In this document: positions 1-9,933 of the stretch, piece after piece
Layout: every line of letters starts with the position of its first letter
Numbering within the stretch: the stretch's first letter is position 1
Assembly: GCA_018067325.1 (NCBI GenBank)
Contig: JAGPUU010000246.1
Location: forward strand, 1-9,933
DNA: 9,933 bases
Source: Amphritea sp.
GTDB taxonomy: Bacteria > Pseudomonadota > Gammaproteobacteria > Pseudomonadales > Balneatricaceae
Direction: 5' to 3'
Translations under genes and position numbers: made by a program
The notes under the pieces: generated by a model
What the model saw: only the letters and a program-made list of their open reading frames with translations
Database searches by the model: none
Told to the model about the DNA's origin: nothing

Positions 1-333
1 CTTATCTACCAGCTGGGCGAGTATAGTGGTTTGATACCCAGACCCAGTACCCACTTCAAGCACACGTTCTAGAGGGCCCGCAGCTATCAGAATCTCAGTC
101 ATCCTGGCGACAATATAGGGTTGTGAGATCGTCTGATTAAAGCCGATAGGCAGCGCTGTATCTTCATATGCCCGGTGAGATAAAGCCTCATCAATAAAGA
201 TATGACGAGGGGTACCCGCTACAACATCCAGCACCTGCTGATCAGTAATTCCCTGATCCTTTAGCCGCTGCACCAGCCTGCTGCGGGTACGCTGGGAGGT
301 CATCCCGATACCCTGCAACTGCAACTTATTCAC
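1..333 (-). CDS. pcm: Protein-L-isoaspartate O-methyltransferase, N-terminal part (cut by window edge)
   Basis: This gene encodes the repair enzyme that methylates abnormal L-isoaspartyl residues in damaged proteins using S-adenosylmethionine, in the cytoplasm. I translated it from the minus strand: 111 codons are open from GTG at 333 to the window edge with no stop. Visible family features are [10 protein letters not shown] (about residues 41-50), the conserved [20 protein letters not shown] block (60-79) and the S-adenosylmethionine-binding loop [12 protein letters not shown] (91-102). The GTG start overlaps the surE stop as GTGA, and GAGG at 344-341 lies 7 bases before it. An alternative ATG at 303, giving MTSQRTR as in the Pseudomonas protein, is also possible; the residues GIG just before it look like a conserved extension, so I prefer GTG. 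The missing half is off the left edge, and nlpD and rpoS would be expected beyond it in related genomes (inference). Confidence 0.95.
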   Translation of the reverse strand, partial: MNKLQLQGIGMTSQRTRSRLVQRLKDQGITDQQVLDVVAGTPRHIFIDEALSHRAYEDTALPIGFNQTISQPYIVARMTEILIAAGPLERVLEVGTGSGYQTTILAQLVDK

Positions 334-1079
334 GTTAATTCCTCAAGCCAATTACCCAGATTATCCATACCGGAATACTGGGTCATATCAATATTTATCG
401 GAGTAATTGAAACATAACCGGATTTAACCGCAAAAAAATCGGTCCCCGGCCCACAATCTTCTGCCGCACCCACTCCCGAGATCCAGAACCGGCGCGTCCC
501 TCTGGGATCAATTGACTCAACCGGCGCATCCGCCAGAGAGCGATGCCCTAAACGAGTCACATGAATTCCTTTGATCTGATCAAGCGGCAGATCCGGTACG
601 TTAATATTCAGAACTGTACGCGGAGCCAGTACCAGAGTGCGAATATCCTTTACCAATTGCCGCACCACTTCTGCTGCAGCTTCATAGTGCTGAGGGTTAC
701 TACTGACAAGAGAAACAGCAATCGGCGGTAACTGAAGATGACGCCCTTCCATCGCTGCCGCAACAGTTCCTGAATAGATAACATCATCGCCAAGATTTCC
801 GCCACAATTGATTCCGGAAACCACCATATCGGGCGCAGCATTAAAGACAGCAGAGGTTCCCAGATGAACGCAATCGGTCGGTGTACCGTTAATACCGATA
901 AAGCCATTTTTATGATGATGAGTTTCCAGCGGACGATCAAGGGTCAGCGAGTTACTGGCACCGCTCCGATTTCGATCAGGGGCGACGACATCCAGTTCAG
1001 CATCCTGCCCCAGCGCCCTCGCCAGAATTTCTAATCCCGGCGCATGAACCCCATCGTCATTAGATAGTAGAAGTCTCAT
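330..1079 (-). CDS. surE: 5'/3'-nucleotidase SurE
   Basis: SurE is a metal-dependent phosphatase that dephosphorylates nucleoside 5'- and 3'-monophosphates and is linked to stationary-phase survival. The 249-residue length is close to the 253 of E. coli. The N-terminus [10 protein letters not shown] carries the metal-binding pair Asp8-Asp9; Ser39 in PDRNRSGAS (34-42) and Asn91 in [10 protein letters not shown] (86-95) complete the expected metal site. Other conserved blocks are [11 protein letters not shown] (64-74) and [11 protein letters not shown] (102-112). The start ATG overlaps the truD stop by one base (TAATG), and two Shine-Dalgarno-like stretches lie just upstream in truD. The stop overlaps the pcm start. 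The truD-surE-pcm adjacency is classical in gammaproteobacteria and supports the call. Confidence 0.98.
   Translation of the reverse strand: MRLLLSNDDGVHAPGLEILARALGQDAELDVVAPDRNRSGASNSLTLDRPLETHHHKNGFIGINGTPTDCVHLGTSAVFNAAPDMVVSGINCGGNLGDDVIYSGTVAAAMEGRHLQLPPIAVSLVSSNPQHYEAAAEVVRQLVKDIRTLVLAPRTVLNINVPDLPLDQIKGIHVTRLGHRSLADAPVESIDPRGTRRFWISGVGAAEDCGPGTDFFAVKSGYVSITPINIDMTQYSGMDNLGNWLEELT
341..344 (-). promoter_or_regulatory. Ribosome binding site supporting the GTG start of pcm
   Basis: The minus strand reads GAGG here, 7 bases before the GTG at 333-331, inside the last codons of surE. It favours the GTG start over the internal ATG at 303-301. That ATG also has a weaker AGGG in front, so the choice is not absolute. 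Confidence 0.55.
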
Positions 1080-2149
1080 TACTCTGTCTCCGTCTCCTTA
1101 GGACCGGCTGCTGAGCTGACTTGTACCAGTTCACGTAATAAACTAGTCGCAAAACTGCCCACAGGGAGGTCAAATGACACCATAAACTGATCATCCGTCT
1201 CTCGCTCAATAACCAGATTACTTGGCAACAATCGAGCTGATCGACGTTCCTGATTCAGCCCCAACCGCTCCAAGCCCTCTAGCTGCTCTTGCCAGGGCTG
1301 TAACTGTTCGGCTTCCCACTCGGCTGCAACATCGGTACAGATTGAACGACCCCGTCCCCACATTGCTGACGTGAGATGCAATTCACCGTTTAATAAGCGC
1401 GGGAGAATAGTGCTATCTTCCGGATCATAGACAAAGCAACTCTGGCTACCGTTGATCATCAGCACGTCGCCAGCCATTGGAGCACCATAGAAATCTTGCT
1501 CGATACGCTGAGATACTAACTGGTTAAACATAAAAGAGCGTACTGCGGATATATAAAGACCTTTCTTATGCCGTTGACGCTCTTTCAGCTTACCGGCAAT
1601 CAAAGCTGCACCTTTTGTCAGGTTGCCTTGATGATGACCAAAGCGTTGCTCGCCAAAATAGTTAGGTACGCCGTCTTTAATCTGCTCCGCTCGACTTAAT
1701 AGCGCTTCAGCTTCGGTTACCTCACGTAGACGAATCTGAAACCGGTTCCCGGTGAGACTCCCCAGACGCAGCTTACGATTGTGCTTAACGGCCTTAAGCA
1801 CTTTAATAGTATCGGTTTCAAACAGCGACCAGGTAAGCGGTGAACGCCCCGGCAGGTGTACACTAAACCATTGTTCGGTGACAGCGTGGCGATCTTTCTT
1901 ACCGGCATAACCGACTTCTTTTGGACTTACCTGGCAAAAATGCGCTAGCTGGCGAGCAACCCAATCTGTATTTTCACCGGTTTTACGGATATATAAAAAT
2001 ACATGATCACCGCTGCCTTCTGGCTCAAATGACAGATCTTCCGTGACTCTGAAGTCATCAGGCTGAGTGCGGATAACAGCAGAAGATGCCGGCTCACCGT
2101 AGAGGTAATTTAATTCTGATGGAAAATTCATTAACGCTAAGGGTTCCAT
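1079..2149 (-). CDS. truD: tRNA pseudouridine(13) synthase TruD
   Basis: TruD converts uridine 13 of tRNA-Glu to pseudouridine. The 356 residues compare with 349 in E. coli. The catalytic motif YAGKKDRHAVTEQW (81-94) contains the nucleophile Asp86. Further family blocks are KLRLGSLTGNRFQIRLREV (126-144), GVPNYFGEQRFG (160-171), the SAVRSFMFNQ region (201-210) and, near the C-terminus, LPVGSFATSLLREL. The ATG at 2149 shares a base with the ftsB stop (TAATG) and has no clear Shine-Dalgarno, so translation is probably coupled to ftsB. An internal ATG at 2131 (residue 7, MNFPSELNYLYG) aligns better with the start of the E. coli protein and could be the real start. In many gammaproteobacteria ispD and ispF stand between ftsB and truD; here they are absent. 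Confidence 0.97.
   Translation of the reverse strand: MEPLALMNFPSELNYLYGEPASSAVIRTQPDDFRVTEDLSFEPEGSGDHVFLYIRKTGENTDWVARQLAHFCQVSPKEVGYAGKKDRHAVTEQWFSVHLPGRSPLTWSLFETDTIKVLKAVKHNRKLRLGSLTGNRFQIRLREVTEAEALLSRAEQIKDGVPNYFGEQRFGHHQGNLTKGAALIAGKLKERQRHKKGLYISAVRSFMFNQLVSQRIEQDFYGAPMAGDVLMINGSQSCFVYDPEDSTILPRLLNGELHLTSAMWGRGRSICTDVAAEWEAEQLQPWQEQLEGLERLGLNQERRSARLLPSNLVIERETDDQFMVSFDLPVGSFATSLLRELVQVSSAAGPKETETE
1088..1100 (-). promoter_or_regulatory. Double Shine-Dalgarno region for surE inside the 3' end of truD
   Basis: On the minus strand TAAGGAG (1100-1094) is followed by a second GGAG (1091-1088) that lies 8 bases before the surE ATG at 1079. The nearer copy has ideal spacing; the stronger copy is 14 bases away. 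This suggests surE can load ribosomes itself as well as by coupling to truD (inference). Confidence 0.6.
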
Positions 2150-2472
2150 TACTGGCCGGTATCAGTCGGCGATCGTCCCGGCAATGCGGGAACCAACTGA
2201 AAGAAGGACTCACCCTCTTTCACCATTCCCAGTTGATTTCGAGCCCGCTCTTCTAGCGCCTCCAGTCCCTGCTTAAGGTCTTTAACCTCAGCATCTAACT
2301 GATGGTTTCTATTCACCAGAAGGTCGTTTTCAGCCCGTTGCCGTTCAATCTCCTGCTGCAACGCCTGCACTTCGCCCAGATTGGCTTCACCAAACCATAG
2401 CCGATACTGCAATCCGATCAGACAGATCAGCAGTAACAATATAATCCAATGAAATAAATTCCAGCGAAACAC
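2149..2472 (-). CDS. ftsB: Cell division protein FtsB
   Basis: FtsB is a small bitopic membrane protein of the divisome; with FtsL and FtsQ it transmits the signal that activates septal peptidoglycan synthesis. The 107 residues show a short cytoplasmic N-terminus, one hydrophobic segment (about 8-24), the conserved LQYRLWFG just after it (21-28), a polar coiled coil (about 34-72) and the family block EALEERARNQLGM (71-83) followed by GESFFQLVP. The start codon is GTG: an in-frame TAA lies at 2490-2488 and no ATG, GTG or TTG occurs between it and 2472, so no longer form with a standard start is possible. The Shine-Dalgarno is poor. The gene begins 28 bases beyond the T-rich tail of the eno terminator, so it needs readthrough or its own promoter. 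The 3' end overlaps truD by one base. Confidence 0.96.
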   Translation of the reverse strand: MFRWNLFHWIILLLLICLIGLQYRLWFGEANLGEVQALQQEIERQRAENDLLVNRNHQLDAEVKDLKQGLEALEERARNQLGMVKEGESFFQLVPALPGRSPTDTGQ

Positions 2473-2500
2473 AGTCAGACAGCACTCTTACTCGGTATTT

Positions 2501-2531
2501 AAAATCAAAAAAGGGAGCTTCAAGCCCCCTT
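2501..2531 (-). terminator. Rho-independent terminator after eno
   Basis: Read on the minus strand, an 8-base-pair stem AAGGGGGC / GCTCCCTT (one G-U pair) with loop TTGAA spans 2531-2511. It is followed by a T-rich tail TTTTGATTTT (2510-2501). It begins 25 bases after the eno stop codon, which is the normal place for an intrinsic terminator. It separates eno from the ftsB-truD-surE-pcm group. Confidence 0.85.
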
Positions 2532-2555
2532 AGTATTCCACAGATCAGTTAAAAA

Positions 2556-3854
<1,299 letters not shown>

Positions 3855-3880
3855 TCAAACTCCAAAAATTTATTTATTCT

Positions 3881-5563
<1,683 letters not shown>

Positions 5564-5578
5564 CTAGTAAAGATGGGG

Positions 5579-6904
5579 CTACAGGGTATCAGAATCACCC
5601 CTAACAGACAATGCAGTTGGCAACCATTTCAGTGTAAAACCGGTGCCTTTTTTTTCACTCTGCCAGCCATCGCAGACACAAAGTCCCGGCAAGGCCACTA
5701 TTTGCTCTCCCACAACACAAATCGGCCATGAATTTCGCTGCCAGGCAGGAACCTTATGCTCCTGAAATATTTTCTTCAGGCTACAGGAACCACCACGACC
5801 AAACGGTTGACACCGATCGCCATCGCGCCGGTTGCGCACTACCACTCCTGATAGAGAGCTCAAACCGGTTTCACCGGTATTTTGATCCACACTCAACAGA
5901 CCTTGCTGAACCTGAAACCCGCTCTTAGTCAGCGGCTCATTTACCCACTGCATGTCAGACAGATCTGGGTGCAACAATATAGCGCCCTGATAGCGCAGCA
6001 CCCTTAATCCAGGCAATTTCAGTTCCGGCTGCCGATCTCCGGCAGCGCTAATCAGTTGCTGAACACTCTGAATCTGCCGTTCACCGATGGAAAAACCGGC
6101 CTGCTGAAACCAGTAGCGCAATAGATTATTTCTGCGCGGCCGATTAAGAGCAATCAACGCCGCGCAGTTGAGCGACAATCGGTCTCCGACCGTGGCCAGA
6201 TCGATCTGGGCTAACTCATTTTGTAACTGCTCAGCATCGCGAAGATAGCCCGCAGTCTCACCCCAGCGCCCGGAAAAACCAGGCCATCGGGCCTGTAACA
6301 GTGGCATGACCTTATGTCGAAGGTAATTACGATCAAATGCCAGCTCAGTATTACTGGGGTCTTCTATCCATTCCAACTGCTCCGACTCCGCCCAGCTCAG
6401 AAGCTCGTGCCGTGGCGTATTCAATAATGGTCGCAATAACCTAGCCTGACCCAGCAAGCGCGTCACAGGCATACCTGCCAAACCACGCAAGCCTGTACCG
6501 CGCAATAAGCGGAACAACATCGTTTCAGCCTGATCATTAAGGTGATGCGCTAGCAGTAGACAATCATCCGGCTGAAGAATATCGCCAAACGCCTGATAGC
6601 GCGCTTCCCGGGCAGCACGCTCTAGGCTGGCAGAGCCATCAACAGAGACTTTTTTACATTGAAAAGGCAGATTAAGCGATGCAGCCTGTTGTTCACAAAA
6701 AACGGACCATTGTGATGATTGCTGCTGCAGTTGATGGTCCACATTAACAACCAGCAATCGATCAGCCGGTAGTGACCTCGCCGCTAGATGAAGCAACACG
6801 ATAGAATCCAAACCACCGCTAAGACCCACTACCCAACGCCCGGTCCTGTTACGACAGGTATCGAGTTGTTGATTGAATTGAGACAGTAGGTTATTCATAG
6901 GCAT
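5579..6904 (-). CDS. tilS: tRNA(Ile)-lysidine synthase TilS
   Basis: TilS ligates lysine to cytidine 34 of the CAU-anticodon tRNA-Ile2, changing it from a methionine to an isoleucine tRNA; it is essential. At 441 residues it matches the long E. coli type (432). The N-terminal ATP-pyrophosphatase domain has the PP-loop GLSGGLDS (27-34), VDHQL (55-59), AHHLNDQAETMLFRLLRG (119-136) and EDPSN...RNYLR (181-196). A middle helical part follows and then the C-terminal substrate-binding domain (about 355-429) with RRDGDRCQPFG and FQEHKVPAWQR. Chosen start ATG 6904 gives MPMNN; a second ATG lies two codons downstream at 6898. Neither has a recognisable Shine-Dalgarno, and the accA terminator T-run lies directly upstream. 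An A8 tract (minus strand, 5655-5648) lies in codons 417-419 near the C-terminus. Confidence 0.97.
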   Translation of the reverse strand: MPMNNLLSQFNQQLDTCRNRTGRWVVGLSGGLDSIVLLHLAARSLPADRLLVVNVDHQLQQQSSQWSVFCEQQAASLNLPFQCKKVSVDGSASLERAAREARYQAFGDILQPDDCLLLAHHLNDQAETMLFRLLRGTGLRGLAGMPVTRLLGQARLLRPLLNTPRHELLSWAESEQLEWIEDPSNTELAFDRNYLRHKVMPLLQARWPGFSGRWGETAGYLRDAEQLQNELAQIDLATVGDRLSLNCAALIALNRPRRNNLLRYWFQQAGFSIGERQIQSVQQLISAAGDRQPELKLPGLRVLRYQGAILLHPDLSDMQWVNEPLTKSGFQVQQGLLSVDQNTGETGLSSLSGVVVRNRRDGDRCQPFGRGGSCSLKKIFQEHKVPAWQRNSWPICVVGEQIVALPGLCVCDGWQSEKKGTGFTLKWLPTALSVRGDSDTL

Positions 6905-6913
6905 TTTGAAGGC

Positions 6914-6942
6914 AAAAAAAACCGCCGGACTGGCCGACGGTT
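6914..6942 (-). terminator. Strong rho-independent terminator after accA
   Basis: On the minus strand a 9-base-pair stem AACCGTCGG / CCGGCGGTT (one G-U pair) with the 5-base loop CCAGT spans 6942-6920. It runs straight into six further T residues (6919-6914). It starts 6 bases after the accA stop. Its T-run ends 9 bases before the tilS start codon. Confidence 0.92.
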
Positions 6943-6948
6943 CCGATG

Positions 6949-7902
6949 TTACTGGCTGATGCCGTAAGACATCAGACGCTCATAGCGCCGCTCAATAAGC
7001 GCCTCTTCTTCGATACCAGACAAACGTTCCAGAACCTCTAACAGATGCTTCTTCAGATTCGCAGCGATGAGCCCATGATCCCGATGTGCACCACCTAGCG
7101 GTTCATCAACAATCTGATCAACCAATCCAAGCGCGTGAAGGCGATCTGAGGTTAATCCCATCGCCCGGGCAGCATCTGGCGCCTTATCAGCACTCTTCCA
7201 CAGGATTGAAGCACAGCCCTCTGGAGAGATAACCGAGTAAGTCGCGTATTGCAGCATCATCAACTCATCACAGACACCGATCGCTAACGCACCACCAGAA
7301 CCACCTTCGCCTACCACCGTAGCAATGATTGGTGTGTTCAGGCGCGACATCGCTGCCAGGTTAAAAGCGATCGCTTCAGATTGACCACGTTCCTCAGCAT
7401 CAATACCCGGATAAGCTCCCGGCGTATCGATAAACGTAAGGATAGGCATTTTAAAACGCTCAGCCATCTCCATCAAACGCAATGCTTTGCGATATCCTTC
7501 AGGGCGCGGCATACCAAAATTACGACGAACTTTTTCCTTCACGTCACGGCCTTTCTGGTGACCAATAATCATCACAGGGCGACCTTCCAGACGAGCGATA
7601 CCACCTATCAGCGCTTGGTCATCCGCAAAATGGCGGTCACCATGGAACTCTTCAAAGTCATCAAAAATCAGTTTCACATAATCCAGCGTATGTGGACGCA
7701 AAGGATGACGCGCAATTTGAGAGATCTGCCACTCACTCAGATCACTGAACAAGGATTTAGTCAGATTACGACTTTTACCCTGCAGTTTAGAAATTTCTTC
7801 CTCAATATTCAGCTCATTGTCATCGCCAACCAGGCGTAGCTCTTCGATCTTTGCTTCCAGATCAGCGATAGGCTGTTCAAAATCCAGATAATTGGGATTC
7901 AT
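6949..7902 (-). CDS. accA: Acetyl-CoA carboxylase carboxyltransferase subunit alpha
   Basis: AccA with AccD forms the carboxyltransferase that moves the carboxyl group from biotin on AccB to acetyl-CoA, giving malonyl-CoA for fatty acid synthesis. The 317 residues compare with 319 in E. coli. The N-terminus [20 protein letters not shown] (4-23) is the typical helical segment; then come [11 protein letters not shown] (110-120), [19 protein letters not shown] (126-144), [11 protein letters not shown] (156-166), the oxyanion-hole glycine run [12 protein letters not shown] (198-209) and [19 protein letters not shown] (224-242). ATG at 7902 is preceded by GGAAG (7915-7911) with 8-base spacing, a good ribosome site. 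It follows dnaE by 145 bases, a conserved adjacency in gammaproteobacteria, and ends at a strong terminator. Confidence 0.99.
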   Translation of the reverse strand: MNPNYLDFEQPIADLEAKIEELRLVGDDNELNIEEEISKLQGKSRNLTKSLFSDLSEWQISQIARHPLRPHTLDYVKLIFDDFEEFHGDRHFADDQALIGGIARLEGRPVMIIGHQKGRDVKEKVRRNFGMPRPEGYRKALRLMEMAERFKMPILTFIDTPGAYPGIDAEERGQSEAIAFNLAAMSRLNTPIIATVVGEGGSGGALAIGVCDELMMLQYATYSVISPEGCASILWKSADKAPDAARAMGLTSDRLHALGLVDQIVDEPLGGAHRDHGLIAANLKKHLLEVLERLSGIEEEALIERRYERLMSYGISQ

Positions 7903-8047
7903 ATATTGATCTTCCGTAAGTTTTGCTTCGTTTCGGCCTAGTTCATATAAAAGCGTTCAGTGATAACAGTACGCATACCTAAGAGCTCGGCCAACGATAA
8001 AAAATTGGCCTAATTCTACTCTTTGTTGGGTTTAAGAACCACCCCGA
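7903..8047 (-). promoter_or_regulatory. dnaE-accA intergenic region with hairpin and possible accA promoter
   Basis: This 145-base AT-rich gap is the most likely site for an accA promoter. On the minus strand it holds a TAGAAT (8018-8013) that resembles a -10 box but lacks a good -35, an inverted repeat GGCCAA / TTGGCC (8010-8005 and 7994-7989) with a 10-base T-rich loop, another -10-like TATATG (7947-7942), and the accA ribosome site GGAAG (7915-7911). The inverted repeat has no T-run after it, so it is not a standard terminator for dnaE. Promoter assignment is inference only. Confidence 0.35.
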
Positions 8048-9933
8048 TCAATAGCGAATCCGTACTGCATCACCACCGAACTGGTCTTTAAGCTTAAGCA
8101 ACAGTTCATCAGTTGGTGGCACTTGCCACGCATCACCCAGCGAAAGCGTTGCACAAGCATCTTTACGACTATATCTCAGCGCAACTGGCATTTTAACGCT
8201 TCCTTTGTTTGCCTCAAGCAATTCACCAAAAGCCTTCAGTGGACGTTCCCGTAGCTGCTGTTCATCACAATCAATCTCTATATGTTGTCCATAACGGGCC
8301 CGACACTGAGTAATATCGACCACTGTACTACCCCGCACTTTCAGCTTATCAGTACCGGAATAGCTATCGACGGTAATCTCCCCTTCGATTAACAATATGG
8401 CATCTTTTACGAGTGCCGTACGGCATTCGTCATAGGCTTCACCAAACAGAGAGACCTCAATCCGGGAGGTACGATCATCCAGGGTAACAAAACAGAGTGG
8501 ATCACCCTTCTTCGTTTTCATCACCCGAATATCAACCACCAGACCCAGCATTTTCTGCTGCTGTCCTCTCTGCGGCTGTAATTCACCTATTCGTTTAGAG
8601 ATAAAATGCGGCAGTTCCGATTCATACTCATCTATCGGATGACCGGTAACATAGAGGCCCAGGGTATCTTTCTCGCCCTGAAGACGCTCTTTATCGGTCC
8701 AGCTACGCAGTTTCATATACTCGGCGTAGGGATCTCTCGGCTGCTCAGCCTCAACTTCGCCAAAAAGATCAAACATGCCCGCACTTTGATTGCGCTCTGA
8801 CTGGTCCGCCGCTTTCAAGGCTTCAGGTATACAGGCCCATAGCTGCGCCCGGTCGGGCCCGACATGATCCAGCGCCCCAGAACGAACCAAGGCCTCCAAC
8901 ACCCGTTTATTGAGTTTTTTACTTCCGACCCGCTTACAGAAATCGAAAATATCGCAAAACTCGCCTCCTTCATTGCGGGCTTCGACTATCGACTCAATCG
9001 GGCCTTCACCAACTCCTTTTATTGACCCCAGACCATAGACGATTTCACCCAATTCATTAACGGTGAACATATACTCGCCAAAATTCACATCCGGCAACAC
9101 CAGCGGCAACTTCATGTTGCGGCACTCTTCTATGAAGATCACCACTTTATCGGTGTTCTGCATATCAGATGACAGCACCGCCGCCATAAACGGAGCGGGG
9201 TAATGCGTTTTCAGCCAAGCGGTTTGGTAGGAAACAAGCGCATAAGCCGCCGAATGGGATTTGTTAAAGCCGTAACCAGCAAATTTTTCTACCAGATCAA
9301 AGATATTTCCAGCCAGGTCAGCATCGATACCATTGGTTTCCGAGCCCTCTAGGAAAGAGGTGCGCTGCTTAGCCATCTCTTCAGGCTTTTTCTTACCCAT
9401 GGCTCGGCGCAGCATATCAGCACCGCCGAGGGTGTATCCCGCCATCACCTGGGCAATCTGCATCACCTGTTCCTGATATAGAATAATACCGTAGGTAGGC
9501 TCTAGTACCGGTTGCAAGCTATCTAATTGATAATCCGCATGGGGATAAGCTAACTCCGCCTGACCATGCTTTCGCAGGATAAAGTCATCTACCATGCCCG
9601 ACTGAAGCGGGCCAGGACGGAATAGCGCCACCAGTGCGATAATATCCTCAAAACGGTCAGGTCGAAGACGGCGTACCAGATCTTTCATACCACTGGACTC
9701 AAGCTGAAATACCGCAGTAGTTTCGGCTGATTGCAGTAGATCAAAGGTCGCCCTGTCTTCAAGGTCGATCAGTGCTATATCTAACGGTTCCTCATCGCTT
9801 TTAGCCCGTATGCGATCAATCGTTTTGACCGCCCAGTCCACGATCGTCAGGGTCCGCAGACCGAGGAAATCGAACTTAACCAGCCCGGCTTCCTCAACAT
9901 CATTCTTATCGAACTGAGTTACCAGCCCCTGGC
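8048..9933 (-). CDS. dnaE: DNA polymerase III alpha subunit, C-terminal part (cut by window edge)
   Basis: This is the catalytic subunit of the replicative polymerase. The open frame continues past the first GTG-like codon at 9841 to the window edge, where it reads VTQFDKNDVEEAGLVKFDFL, so the gene is partial at its 5' end; 627 full codons are present. The aspartate in KFDFLGLRTL corresponds to the third catalytic Asp (Asp555 in E. coli). Then come FRPGPLQSGMVDDF, PTYGIILYQEQVMQIAQVM, LRRAMGKKKPEEM and KFAGYGFNKSHSAAYALVSY (fingers), a helix-hairpin-helix stretch GLGSIKGVGEGPIESIVEAR (about 9031-8972), a clamp-binding motif SAGMFDLFG (about 8785-8759) and an OB-fold beginning MLGLVVDIRVMKTKKG (about 8551-8327 overall). 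It ends RIRY followed by TGA. The PHP domain and the first two catalytic aspartates lie outside the window. Confidence 0.98.
   Translation of the reverse strand, partial: QGLVTQFDKNDVEEAGLVKFDFLGLRTLTIVDWAVKTIDRIRAKSDEEPLDIALIDLEDRATFDLLQSAETTAVFQLESSGMKDLVRRLRPDRFEDIIALVALFRPGPLQSGMVDDFILRKHGQAELAYPHADYQLDSLQPVLEPTYGIILYQEQVMQIAQVMAGYTLGGADMLRRAMGKKKPEEMAKQRTSFLEGSETNGIDADLAGNIFDLVEKFAGYGFNKSHSAAYALVSYQTAWLKTHYPAPFMAAVLSSDMQNTDKVVIFIEECRNMKLPLVLPDVNFGEYMFTVNELGEIVYGLGSIKGVGEGPIESIVEARNEGGEFCDIFDFCKRVGSKKLNKRVLEALVRSGALDHVGPDRAQLWACIPEALKAADQSERNQSAGMFDLFGEVEAEQPRDPYAEYMKLRSWTDKERLQGEKDTLGLYVTGHPIDEYESELPHFISKRIGELQPQRGQQQKMLGLVVDIRVMKTKKGDPLCFVTLDDRTSRIEVSLFGEAYDECRTALVKDAILLIEGEITVDSYSGTDKLKVRGSTVVDITQCRARYGQHIEIDCDEQQLRERPLKAFGELLEANKGSVKMPVALRYSRKDACATLSLGDAWQVPPTDELLLKLKDQFGGDAVRIRY

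Noticed and set aside
650..940. 96-codon frame on the minus strand inside surE
   Set aside because: Overlaps the conserved surE frame completely and has no motif or own ribosome site.
8048..9841. dnaE starting at GTG 9841
   Set aside because: The conserved DnaE sequence, including the catalytic-aspartate motif KFDFLGL, continues upstream to the window edge in the same frame, so that GTG is an internal valine codon.

Overview
All protein genes in this window lie on the minus strand and are ordinary housekeeping genes of a gammaproteobacterium. Read in the direction of transcription, from high to low coordinates, the order is dnaE (5' end cut by the window edge), accA, tilS, pyrG, eno, ftsB, truD, surE and pcm (3' end cut by the window edge). 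The order dnaE-accA-tilS-pyrG-eno-ftsB followed by truD-surE-pcm is the arrangement seen in Pseudomonas-like and Oceanospirillales-like gammaproteobacteria. Protein similarity recalled from Escherichia coli and Pseudomonas homologues fits a marine Oceanospirillales-type organism, but genus cannot be fixed from this alone.

Layout: positions 9933-8048 carry the C-terminal part of the replicative DNA polymerase III alpha subunit. A 145-base gap with a hairpin and a good ribosome site leads to accA (7902-6949), which ends in a strong intrinsic terminator (6942-6914). tilS starts only 9 bases beyond the T-run of that terminator, followed by pyrG after 66 bases and eno after 29 bases. A second intrinsic terminator (2531-2501) closes the pyrG-eno segment. 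ftsB starts 28 bases after it with a GTG codon, and then ftsB, truD, surE and pcm overlap stop-to-start (TAATG, TAATG, GTGA), which looks like one tightly coupled operon.

The genes serve replication (dnaE), fatty acid synthesis (accA), tRNA-Ile2 decoding (tilS), CTP supply (pyrG), glycolysis and RNA degradosome (eno), cell division (ftsB), tRNA pseudouridine 13 (truD), nucleotide dephosphorylation/survival (surE) and protein repair (pcm). The surE-pcm part normally continues into nlpD-rpoS outside the window.

No mobile element, CRISPR array, RNA gene, prophage or defence system was seen, and there is no stretch over 300 bases without a gene. The main points worth a second look concern gene order (ispD and ispF are missing from their usual place between ftsB and truD) and the placement of the two terminators directly in front of tilS and ftsB. 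I do not see a previously undescribed system here.
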